Part shown: one piece after another, positions 9,367 through 16,182 of the stretch
Layout: each line of letters begins with the position of its first letter
How positions within the stretch are numbered: position 1 is the stretch's first letter
From: Syntrophomonas sp. UBA4922
GTDB lineage: Bacteria; Bacillota; Syntrophomonadia; Syntrophomonadales; Syntrophomonadaceae
DNA length: 22,296 nt
Assembly: GCA_002398825.1 (NCBI GenBank)
Contig: DHBS01000034.1
Coordinates: forward strand, 357 to 22,652
Direction of reading: 5' to 3'
Notes under the pieces: model-generated
The model's database searches: none
What the model saw: only the letters and a program-made list of their open reading frames with translations
What the model was told of the DNA's origin: nothing
Translations under genes and position numbers: made by a program

Positions 9367-10584
9367 GTGGAAAACGCGATTGAAACTCAGGTAAATCAGC
9401 AGTTAGAGCATATACGCCGCGGGGTGGTGGAAATAGTCCCCGAGGCCGAACTCAAGCAGAAACTGGTGCGCTCCCTGCAAACCGGACAGCCTTTGCGCAT
9501 AAAACTGGGATTGGATCCCACCGCGCCAGACATCCATTTAGGACATACCGTGGTTTTGAACAAACTGCGCCAGTTTCAAGATTTGGGGCATGAAATCCAT
9601 CTTATTATAGGCGATTTTACCGGGCGGATCGGAGACCCCAGCGGAAAATCCGAGACCCGCAAACAACTCACTGAAGAGCAGGTTAAAGCCAATGCAAAAA
9701 CGTATCAGCAGCAGATTTTCAAAGTTCTGCAAGCCGACAAGACTATTGTGCATTTTAATAGTGAGTGGCTGATGCCCATGGATCTGGTCCAGGTTCTCCA
9801 GCTGGCCGGTAAATACACCGTAGCCAGGATGCTGGAAAGAGACGATTTCGATAAGCGTTATAAGGAAGGTTTACCCATCGGGGTTCACGAATTTATGTAT
9901 CCGTTAATGCAGGGTTATGATTCGGTGGCGCTGCAAGCTGATGTTGAGCTGGGGGGCACTGACCAGAAATTCAACCTGCTGGTGGGGCGTCATCTCTTGC
10001 GCGAATACGGACATGAACCTCAGGTGGCCATTCTTATGCCGATTCTGGAAGGCACCGATGGAGTGCAGAAGATGAGTAAGAGCCTGGGCAATTATATCGG
10101 GGTTAATGACGAACCCAATGAGATGTTCGGCAAGACCATGTCTATTCCCGACCAGCTTATCTGCCGCTACTTTGAACTGCTCACCCGGGTTCCTATGGAA
10201 GAGGTAAAGGCCATGGATGAGGCCATGCAGAACGGCAGCCTGAACCCGCGGGATGCCAAAGTTCGCCTGGCCAAAGAGATCATTACCATGTACCATAATG
10301 CAGATGAAGCCGATAAAGCCGAAGAGCGATTCAAATTAGTATTCAGTCAGGGCGAAATCCCTGAGGATATCCCCGAAGTAGCTATCGCCAGCGGCGAGGT
10401 ATGGCTGCCCAAGTTTCTTGCGGACCATGGGTTGACAGTCTCAACCAGTGAGGGGCGCCGTTCCATCAGTCAGGGAGCGGTCCGTATTAACGGGGAAAAG
10501 GCGGCAGGGGAAAACATCCTGTTACAGGGCCAATTGGTGATTCAGGTGGGCAAACGCAAATTCCTGCGCGTTCTGGCCGGCTAG
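9367..10584 (+). CDS. tyrS: Tyrosyl-tRNA synthetase
   Basis: 405 residues from a GTG start with AAGGAGGT at ideal spacing. It charges tRNA-Tyr with tyrosine in the cytoplasm. The class I signatures are plain: HLGH (57-60, the HIGH motif) after 'LGLDPTAPDI', and KMSKS (235-239). 'GDFTGRIGDPSGKSETR' and 'QGYDSVALQADVELGGTDQKFN' are standard TyrRS active-site strands. Residues about 340-405 form an S4-like RNA-binding domain. The HLGH motif and overall pattern fit the TyrZ/type 2 branch rather than the TyrS type 1 branch. Transcription appears to be from its own promoter and ends at or near the large palindrome at 10615-10659. Confidence 0.97.
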   Translation: MENAIETQVNQQLEHIRRGVVEIVPEAELKQKLVRSLQTGQPLRIKLGLDPTAPDIHLGHTVVLNKLRQFQDLGHEIHLIIGDFTGRIGDPSGKSETRKQLTEEQVKANAKTYQQQIFKVLQADKTIVHFNSEWLMPMDLVQVLQLAGKYTVARMLERDDFDKRYKEGLPIGVHEFMYPLMQGYDSVALQADVELGGTDQKFNLLVGRHLLREYGHEPQVAILMPILEGTDGVQKMSKSLGNYIGVNDEPNEMFGKTMSIPDQLICRYFELLTRVPMEEVKAMDEAMQNGSLNPRDAKVRLAKEIITMYHNADEADKAEERFKLVFSQGEIPEDIPEVAIASGEVWLPKFLADHGLTVSTSEGRRSISQGAVRINGEKAAGENILLQGQLVIQVGKRKFLRVLAG

Positions 10585-10614
10585 ACCGATACACAAATGA
10601 ATCATTGCCGCAGG

Positions 10615-10659
10615 GACGGGGTTGTTGACAATCTATTTTAGATTGTCAACAACCCCGTC
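10615..10659. repeat. 20-bp perfect inverted repeat after tyrS (terminator or REP-like palindrome)
   Basis: Arms 10615-10634 and 10640-10659 are exact reverse complements (GACGGGGTTGTTGACAATCT and its complement) around a 5-nt ATTTT loop. The stem is strong, but no T-run follows on the + side (AGACTGTATG), which is unlike a standard intrinsic terminator. It could end tyrS transcription or be a dispersed palindromic element. The remaining 10585-10837 gap shows no credible gene. Confidence 0.8.
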
Positions 10660-10837
10660 AGACTGTATGAAAACTATTCTGTGCTTTTTAGTCGCTCCGC
10701 TTACAGCTGATTTTGAGTTTTATTCAGGATGGAGGCTGATTTGCTGACCGGAATCTCTCGTTCCTCTCCCGCTTTAGAGAATTAAATCGCCAATTTCGGG
10801 ACTTTTCACACCGCCCGCCGTCCTCTTCGCCCGGCTT

Positions 10838-11089
10838 CTACAGACCTGACTCCAGGGCTTTTAAATCCCGGCCCATTTCATCCAGATGCCCTTCATAGAA
10901 AATTGCAAATCCTGAGACATTTGGGTATTCCAGCGATATCAGGCGTATAAAAGTAAAGCCCCGCTCCTCCAGCGAGGAGCGGCTGGTGTTGCGCAGTATC
11001 TGTGAGTCTTTGCTGTTGACTTTACGGTTCCAGCAGTAAATTTCGTTGCCTTTGTTATTTGCCATGACAGTGGCTACCAACGTGCGCAT
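10838..11089 (-). CDS. Small hypothetical protein, 83 aa
   Basis: Start chosen at the ATG at 11089 (MRTLVATVMANNKGNEIYCW) because GGAG lies eight bases upstream; the ATG six codons earlier has no ribosome site. I do not recognise the family. The protein is soluble and mixed charge, with one Cys and no signal peptide or membrane helix. The middle (ERGFTFIRLISLEYPNVSG) looks like alternating strands. The coding region contains a 9-bp perfect hairpin, CCGCTCCTC (10961-10969) and GAGGAGCGG (10974-10982). It is isolated: tyrS ends upstream on the other strand and the sigma-54 region lies behind it. The composition and ribosome site make it plausible, but it could be spurious. Confidence 0.5.
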   Translation of the reverse strand: MRTLVATVMANNKGNEIYCWNRKVNSKDSQILRNTSRSSLEERGFTFIRLISLEYPNVSGFAIFYEGHLDEMGRDLKALESGL

Positions 11090-11349
11090 TTGAATCACTC
11101 CATTCATTAACGGATTAGAATCGGTTTCACAAGGATTAAAAATTTATTGAAATAATCAATGGGTTTAAAGCGAATCGACTTTTGCAACTCAAGCTGAATA
11201 AAAAACGAGACAATAATAATTCAATGAATCACAAAACAATGCAAAAAAGAATCACTTTGCCCTCGGTCAGGTCAAAAAATTTCACCATTTTGCATTAAAG
11301 ATGTCGAATTTATGGGGATTCACATTTAAAACAGGCCTCTGCAGCGAAT
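11090..11349. other. AT-rich gene-free stretch upstream of the sigma-54 promoter
   Basis: No reading frame worth calling on either strand. It is markedly AT-rich, as expected for the looping region of an enhancer-dependent promoter. GAATCAC recurs on the + strand near 11092, 11226 and 11249. TTTTGCA-type words recur near 11180, 11240 (inverted) and 11288. Confidence 0.6.
11238..11296. promoter_or_regulatory. Candidate activator sites (UAS) upstream of the sigma-54 promoter
   Basis: GCAAA (11241-11245) and TTTGC (11256-11260) form a dyad with a 10-base gap, centred about 125 bases before the predicted start of transcription. A wider inverted pair is AATGCAAAA (11238-11246) with TTTTGCATT (11288-11296). 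Distance and symmetry fit the enhancer of a Fis-type sigma-54 activator such as the one encoded at 13340-16147. This is positional inference only; A+T-rich DNA gives such words by chance. Confidence 0.3.
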
Positions 11350-11365
11350 TGGCATGCTTATTGCT
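11350..11365 (+). promoter_or_regulatory. Sigma-54 (-24/-12) promoter of the CoA-transferase gene
   Basis: TGGCATGCTTATTGCT matches the sigma-54 consensus TGGCACG-N4-TTGCW at every defined base except C to T in the -24 box. GG and GC have the required spacing. Transcription would begin near 11376, giving a leader of about 340 nt before the ATG at 11716. A sigma-54 activator gene lies immediately beyond the target gene, which strongly supports the call. Confidence 0.8.
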
Positions 11366-11430
11366 TGTATATATGGGTGGTACTCGCATTACTATTACTT
11401 ACTCCTTATCAGCTATATTTTATTAACATG

Positions 11431-11554
11431 CTGCTATTTTATAGTGACAGACCGTACACATACTCAGAAACATACCAATATTTTTACCAATATTCAAGTC
11501 TGCAATGAAGCCATTATAAAATAGCAGCCCCCTCCTTTTTTAAGAAGGCAGGGG
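11431..11554 (+). other. Structured 5' leader of the CoA-transferase mRNA
   Basis: A 13-bp perfect inverted repeat, CTGCTATTTTATA (11431-11443) with TATAAAATAGCAG (11515-11527), encloses 71 nt. It is followed directly by a second hairpin: CCCCTCCTT (11529-11537) pairs with AAGGCAGGGG (11545-11554) with one bulge. Inside the loop, TACCAATATT occurs twice (11473, 11485). It could stabilise the mRNA, attenuate transcription or be a remnant of a small mobile element. The rest of the 11366-11715 leader has no gene. Confidence 0.45.
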
Positions 11555-11715
11555 ACAGCCTGCGCAAGATATATAATTTTTCATCATTACAGGGGAATAC
11601 TAGTGGGAGGAGTTATGCACGGTAATGCTTTGCCTATGGCGCAGAAAAATGCAGCCAACACCGGGGAATACAAATTATTATTTTGAAGGTTAGGGTAATG
11701 AGGAGGGAATTTTTG

Positions 11716-13098
11716 ATGTTGAATGATCGCTGGAAAGAGGAGTATCAAAAGAAGTTAGTGACGGCCGACCAGGCAGCCCAGTTGGTGAAATCTGGAGATT
11801 GGATCGAGTATGGCTTCGGTATCACATCGGGACGTGACTTTGACGAAGCATTGGCCAAAAGAGTCAATGAGTTAAAGGATGTTAAGATACGCTGTGACAT
11901 CGGTGCATATCAGCACTTTACCGCCGAGGCAGATCCCAGTGGTGAAGTATTTACCTGGAACAGCTGGCACGTAGCAGCACATGACAAAAAATTTATAGGA
12001 CAGAACCTCTATTACATCCCCATGAAGTTCCACGAAAATCCCAAAATGACCCGTGATGACTGTGATCCCAATGATATCGCTGTCATCCAGTGTACGCCTA
12101 TGGACAAACATGGATATTTCAATTTCGGGGCTGCCGCCGTAAATTGCTGGGCGATGATGGAAACAGCCAAAATCAGAATTCTGGAAGTAAACCAGAATAT
12201 GCCCAGATGCTTGGGCGGGTCACAGGAAAGTGTTCATGTAACACAGGTTGACTTTATTATCGAAAGCAATAATGGCCCGATGACTACCCTGGCGCCTGCC
12301 AAAGCAAGCCCGGTGGAAGAAGAAATCGCCAAACTGGTTATGGAAAAACTGCGCGATGGGTCATGCATCCAGCTCGGTATCGGCGGACTTCCAAATGCCG
12401 TAGGCACTATGGTAGCCGAGTCCGATCTCAAGGATATCGGGGTACATACCGAAATGTATGTCGACGCCTACCTGGAAATGTTCAAAGCTGGCAAAATAAC
12501 CGGGGCCAAGAAAAATATAGACAAATATAAACAAGTATATGCCTTCGTTATGGGCAGCCAGGAACTTTATGAGTTTATGGACGATAACCCGGGATTGGCA
12601 TCCTACAACGTTGACTATACCAATGATCCCAAGGTTATATGCCTGCTGGACGACTTTGTATCAATCAATGCCTGTGTAGAGGTTGACCTGTTTGGCCAGG
12701 TCTGCTCCGAATCCGCAGGGGTTCGCCACATCAGCGGCACCGGCGGACAGCTGGACTTTGTTGAAGGCGCTTACAAATCCAAGGGTGGACAGAGCTTCGT
12801 ATGTATGCCTTCAACTTTTAAGACCAAGGATGGCACTGTAAAATCCCGTATCCAGCCCATCCTAACTCCGGGCGCTATTGTAACTGACCCCAGAACTGCC
12901 GTTCACATGCTGGTTACCGAGTATGGCATCGCCAATATGAAGGGCAAGAGCACCTGGGAAAGGGCGGAGGCTTTAGTCAATCTGGCCCATCCGGACTTCC
13001 GCGATGAATTGATTCAGAAGGCCACCGAATTTAAGATCTGGAGAAGAAGCAACAAGATCGACGGTGCAGGTTCTGTAGACATTGCAGTAGGGAAATAA
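11716..13098 (+). CDS. Butyryl-CoA:acetate CoA-transferase (acetyl-CoA hydrolase/transferase family)
   Basis: 460 residues from the ATG at 11716, chosen because AGGAGGG (11701-11707) is eight bases upstream; an in-frame TTG at 11683 lacks such a site. The reaction is reversible CoA exchange between butyryl-CoA and acetate. In a butyrate oxidiser it would activate butyrate; in a fermenter it would release it. The family strings are clear: IQLGIGGLPNAVG, then GVHTEMYVDAY with the presumed catalytic glutamate E246, then DVDLFGQVCSESAG-like and 'RHISGTGGQLDFVEGAY'. The HTEMYVDAY and VYAF/LYEF pattern resembles gut But-type enzymes more than 4-hydroxybutyrate CoA-transferases, but substrate specificity cannot be fixed by eye. 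It is monocistronic, expressed from a sigma-54 promoter, and followed by the GAGYRCC array. Confidence 0.88.
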   Translation: MLNDRWKEEYQKKLVTADQAAQLVKSGDWIEYGFGITSGRDFDEALAKRVNELKDVKIRCDIGAYQHFTAEADPSGEVFTWNSWHVAAHDKKFIGQNLYYIPMKFHENPKMTRDDCDPNDIAVIQCTPMDKHGYFNFGAAAVNCWAMMETAKIRILEVNQNMPRCLGGSQESVHVTQVDFIIESNNGPMTTLAPAKASPVEEEIAKLVMEKLRDGSCIQLGIGGLPNAVGTMVAESDLKDIGVHTEMYVDAYLEMFKAGKITGAKKNIDKYKQVYAFVMGSQELYEFMDDNPGLASYNVDYTNDPKVICLLDDFVSINACVEVDLFGQVCSESAGVRHISGTGGQLDFVEGAYKSKGGQSFVCMPSTFKTKDGTVKSRIQPILTPGAIVTDPRTAVHMLVTEYGIANMKGKSTWERAEALVNLAHPDFRDELIQKATEFKIWRRSNKIDGAGSVDIAVGK

Positions 13099-13122
13099 TG
13101 GCTGAACAAGCCTTTGTTTCTA

Positions 13123-13320
13123 GAGCGCCTTTGAGCGCCAGTGTCATTGAGTGCCTGTGAGCACCGACAATTTAGAGCGCCTTCGAGCGCCTGCAGAGCG
13201 CCTTTGAGCGCCACAGGAGCACCAAATGAGTGCCGGAAAGATAAAAAAAGGAGCGCCTTCGAGCGCCCCACTGAGCGCCCGGAGCGCCCGTAAAAGGATA
13301 TAGAGTACCTCTAGAGTACC
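13123..13320. repeat. Helically phased array of sixteen GAGYRCC heptamers
   Basis: Heptamer starts are 13123, 13133, 13149, 13159, 13175, 13185, 13196, 13206, 13217, 13228, 13251, 13261, 13273, 13282, 13303 and 13314. Ten are GAGCGCC, two GAGTGCC, two GAGCACC and two GAGTACC. Every GAG in the interval on this strand is followed by YRCC. They fall into eight pairs with 9-11 bp between starts, and longer steps are mostly near multiples of 10.5 bp, so 14 of 16 face the same side of the helix. The 18-mer GAGCGCCTTTGAGCGCCA occurs twice (13123, 13196) and GAGCGCCTTCGAGCGCC twice (13175, 13251). The array fills the gap between two converging genes. I do not recognise it as a known element. Confidence 0.9.
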
Positions 13321-13321
13321 C

Positions 13322-13350
13322 GCGGTAGATAAGATGCGATTATCTACCGC
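13322..13350. terminator. Convergent terminator overlapping the activator stop codon
   Basis: GCGGTAGATAA (13322-13332) pairs perfectly with TTATCTACCGC (13340-13350) around a 7-nt loop, then TTTCCTTTATT on the + side. The - strand TAA stop of the activator gene is the first codon of the right arm (13340-13342). It likely ends the CoA-transferase transcript after the array and may also serve the activator. Confidence 0.7.
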
Positions 13351-16147
13351 TTTCCTTTATTCCATATTTAGCTGCTTTGCGGACCACTGAAGGCTGACTG
13401 ATGCCCAGGGCTTTGGCCACTTTATAGGTGGAATTGTGCAGGGTAAAGGCCTTCTGCAAAAGGCGCCGCTCGGTCTGCTCGATCGCCACCGGCAGGGACA
13501 TGAGGTCAATGTCAACCTCGCCCTGAATGTTGGTCAGCTCCAGGCAGGAAAGCACATCATCAGTGGTGATGGTATCGTGCAGATTGGTTACCACCAGACG
13601 TTCGATCAAATTCTCCAGTTCACGGATATTTCCGGGCCAATCGTATAAAAGCATGGGCTTTATGGCATCACTGGATAAAACCTTGCTCATTTGATGTTTT
13701 CGGTTATAGTAATCCAAGAAGTACTTGCTTAAAACCGGGATATCCTCGCGCCGTTCCCGCAGGGGAGGCACAAAGACCGGGATTACATTGAGGCGGTAGT
13801 ACAGATCCTGGCGGAATAACTGTGAAGCCACCATCTGCTGCAGATTGCGGTTAGTGCCGGCCAGGATCCTGGTGTCTACGTTTATAGGACGGTTTCCGCC
13901 TATCCGGAAGACCTGTTTGTCCTGCAGGACCCTTAACAGTTTAACCTGCAGATCCAGGGGCATTTCACTTATCTCATCCAGGAACAGGGTGCCTTCATGG
14001 GCCAATTCGAACATGCCGGCCTTGCCGGATTTGCTGGCCCCGGTAAAGGCTCCCGGCTCGTAGCCGAACAGTTCCGATTCCAATAGATTGGCAGGGATGG
14101 CTCCGCAGTTCACCTTGATAAAAGGATGGTCTTTGCGGCCGCTATAGCTGTGCAGAACATCCGCTATGACCTCTTTGCCGACCCCGGACTCGCCCTGAAT
14201 CAAGACGGTCGAATCGACTGAGGCCACATGGGTTATCATCTGCAGCAAGTCCCTCATCTTCCGGGAATGGGCGATGCAGTTGCGCCGGTTCTGCAGCTTG
14301 AGATGAGTCAGCTCCGCCTGATAGAAGCGGCTTAGGCCTTCCAGGTGTTCAACCTTAACATGCAATTCATTGAGTTCCGTCATGTCCCTGACATTGGTGA
14401 CGACCAGGACTATATTGCCGGAATCATCGAAAATGGGGGTGCTGGTCACCAGGGCGGTCTTGCCGCTGTTAGCCTCCAGGGGAATGGTCACCTGCTCACG
14501 CCGCTGCAGAGCCAACAGGGTTCCGGAACGGGAGAAGACCCCTTCTCGTACCAGATCAGCCATGTTGCGTCCCACTACTTCGTCAGCCGATACCCCCAGG
14601 ATGCGCTCAAAGGCTTTATTGATGCGCAGGGTGTTGCCTTCGCCGTCACTGATATAAAGCCCGTCGAAGGAAGACTCAAAAACTGCCGCCAGTTCACGCT
14701 GCCGCCGGCCTTCGGAATGCTCCAGACGCCGTTCCAGTTCATTCAATTCCGTCATGTCGCGAACATTGGTAACCACCAATACGATATTGCTCTGATCATC
14801 GAAAATGGGTGTGCTGGTTACCAGGGCCTTCTTGCCGATATTAGACTGCAGCGGGATGGTGACCCGCTCACGCCGCTGCAAGGCTAACAGAGTCCCGGAG
14901 CGCGAGAAAACTCCTTCGGCGACCAGGTCGGCCATGTTGCGGCCTACCACCTCTGCCGAAGTAACCCCCATGATACGTTCAAAGGCCTTGTTGATTCTCA
15001 GGGTGTTGCCTTCTCCGTCGCATATATATAATCCATCGAATGATGATTCGAAAACAGCGTTAAGTTCCTTCTGCCGCCGATCTTCAACCCGCTCCAGCCT
15101 TTTCTCCAGTTCGATCAACTCCGTCATATCCCGGACATTGGTGACCACCATGACGATGTTGCTTTCCATATCGAAGATGGGAACGCTGGTTACCAGAGCG
15201 GTCTTCCCGATTCTGGAGGTCAGCGGAATAGTGACAGTCTCCCGGCGCTTCAAGGCTAAAAGGGTCCCGGAACGGGAGAAGACCCCTTCAGCCACCAGGT
15301 CTGCCATATTGCGGCCTACTACCTCTGCGGAAGTAACTCCCAGTATACGCTCGAAGGACTTGTTGATGCGCAGTGTCACTCCCTGGCCGTCGCAGATATA
15401 CAACCCGTCAAATGAGGATTCGATGATGGCGTCGAGCTGGCGATTCAACTGCCGGGTGCTCTCCAGTTCCTGGACTACCTTCTCCAGGTCGGAGGTCTCC
15501 TGCAATACGGCTACAGCGCCGATGATCTCATTATCAACCACCACCGGACTGCGCGAGGATAAAAAGGTTTTGCCCACAGTGTCAATCCTGCGCAAGAGCT
15601 GGGTTTGACCGCTGCGTACAATATAGGTCAGCTCACTGTTATTGAATATCTCTCTGACATCTTTGCCGTAGGCCTGACGCTGCTCAAACCCGGTGACCTT
15701 GGCGGCGGCCTTGTTAAAAATATTGAGGCGGCCATATTTGTCCACCCCGACAATTGGATTGTACACCCCGTCCAGATAACCCCGCCAGGCCTTTCTTTCC
15801 TGTTTGACCTGTTTCCTGAAGTAAGCCAGGACTCGATCCTTCCAGCCTTCACCAGGCACCTCGGGCGTCTCCGCCTGAAGCTGCTCGGCAAACGATTCCA
15901 GATCCTCAGCCCACTTCGCGAATTCTGGATCCTTGTTCATCAAGGTTTCCACCCTGGTCTTGGCTGAAGTGTCATTGGCAATTGTTTCCAGCAAGTGCGC
16001 CCGGGTTAAAATGCCTAGGGTTTGACCGTTGGCGGTAACCTTTACCATATCCAGATGGTGATCCAGCATAAATCGGGCGGCTATTGCGACCGTAGTGTCA
16101 GGGGTGATCTCAAGTGGGAAATGTTGCTCGGCAGCTTGGGTACTCAT
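13340..16147 (-). CDS. PAS-rich sigma-54-dependent transcriptional activator
   Basis: 935 residues; start ATG at 16147 with a GGGAG-rich Shine-Dalgarno. Order of domains: a CBS-like segment (about 8-70), PAS-A (about 121-220), then three near-copies of one 124-residue PAS-plus-linker unit (233-356, 357-480, 481-604). The AAA+ domain has Walker A GESGVGKE (652-659), the sigma-54 contact loop GAFTGA (699-704), Walker B LFLDE (721-725) and the arginine-finger region FRQDLYYRLNV (778-788). A Fis/TyrR-type helix-turn-helix ends the protein (about 896-929, 'TYKVAKALGISQPSVVRKA'). It remodels sigma-54 polymerase at enhancer-dependent promoters. No receiver domain is present, so input is probably a ligand or redox state sensed by PAS/CBS. 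The natural target is the promoter at 11350, across the convergent gene pair. Confidence 0.95.
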   Translation of the reverse strand: MSTQAAEQHFPLEITPDTTVAIAARFMLDHHLDMVKVTANGQTLGILTRAHLLETIANDTSAKTRVETLMNKDPEFAKWAEDLESFAEQLQAETPEVPGEGWKDRVLAYFRKQVKQERKAWRGYLDGVYNPIVGVDKYGRLNIFNKAAAKVTGFEQRQAYGKDVREIFNNSELTYIVRSGQTQLLRRIDTVGKTFLSSRSPVVVDNEIIGAVAVLQETSDLEKVVQELESTRQLNRQLDAIIESSFDGLYICDGQGVTLRINKSFERILGVTSAEVVGRNMADLVAEGVFSRSGTLLALKRRETVTIPLTSRIGKTALVTSVPIFDMESNIVMVVTNVRDMTELIELEKRLERVEDRRQKELNAVFESSFDGLYICDGEGNTLRINKAFERIMGVTSAEVVGRNMADLVAEGVFSRSGTLLALQRRERVTIPLQSNIGKKALVTSTPIFDDQSNIVLVVTNVRDMTELNELERRLEHSEGRRQRELAAVFESSFDGLYISDGEGNTLRINKAFERILGVSADEVVGRNMADLVREGVFSRSGTLLALQRREQVTIPLEANSGKTALVTSTPIFDDSGNIVLVVTNVRDMTELNELHVKVEHLEGLSRFYQAELTHLKLQNRRNCIAHSRKMRDLLQMITHVASVDSTVLIQGESGVGKEVIADVLHSYSGRKDHPFIKVNCGAIPANLLESELFGYEPGAFTGASKSGKAGMFELAHEGTLFLDEISEMPLDLQVKLLRVLQDKQVFRIGGNRPINVDTRILAGTNRNLQQMVASQLFRQDLYYRLNVIPVFVPPLRERREDIPVLSKYFLDYYNRKHQMSKVLSSDAIKPMLLYDWPGNIRELENLIERLVVTNLHDTITTDDVLSCLELTNIQGEVDIDLMSLPVAIEQTERRLLQKAFTLHNSTYKVAKALGISQPSVVRKAAKYGIKESGR
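14336..15451 (-). repeat. Three tandem 372-bp PAS coding repeats inside the activator gene
   Basis: Units at 15080-15451, 14708-15079 and 14336-14707 each encode 124 residues starting just before 'ESSFDGLYI' and sharing EVVGRNMADLV, EGVFSRSGTLLAL and VVTNVRDMTEL. The second and third units differ at about 20 of 124 residues by my hand count. Third codon positions differ much more, so the copies are not brand new. Confidence 0.92.
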
Positions 16148-16149
16148 TA

Positions 16150-16182
16150 CTCCCTCTCCCTCTCTTTTTCTCTTCTCTCTCT
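16150..16182. other. 33-base polypyrimidine/polypurine tract at the activator ribosome site
   Basis: The + strand is all C/T from 16150 to 16182; the activator mRNA is therefore purine-only immediately before its start and contains the Shine-Dalgarno as two GGGAG blocks. Such a run is unusual and could give several overlapping ribosome sites or a triplex-prone DNA segment. Confidence 0.7.

Noticed and set aside
11375..11387. T-box-like string GGGTGGTACTCGC upstream of the CoA-transferase gene
   Set aside because: It resembles the T-box core, but the CCGCG end is not intact, it lies at the predicted sigma-54 start site with no stem I upstream, and no antiterminator/terminator pair is present. 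The gene is not an amino-acid or tRNA-synthetase gene.
11431..11527. Small insertion element with 13-bp terminal inverted repeats
   Set aside because: No flanking target duplication is visible, and no second copy occurs in this window; kept only as an alternative for the leader structure.
13014..13271. 85-codon frame on the - strand through the heptamer array
   Set aside because: It overlaps the end of the CoA-transferase gene, its repeats follow from the heptamers, and it has no ribosome site.
13123..13320. CRISPR array
   Set aside because: Repeats are 7 bases with mostly 2-16-base spacers; no repeat of 23 or more bases, no unique 30-base spacers and no cas genes.
13123..13320. TRAP-type (GAG repeat) RNA-binding site
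   Set aside because: TRAP sites need triplets 2-3 bases apart; here GAG recurs every 9-23 bases.
14345..15608. Long + strand frames opposite the PAS repeats (180 and 267 codons)
   Set aside because: They are antisense shadows of the triplicated PAS coding sequence, repeating with the same 372-bp period and lacking ribosome sites.
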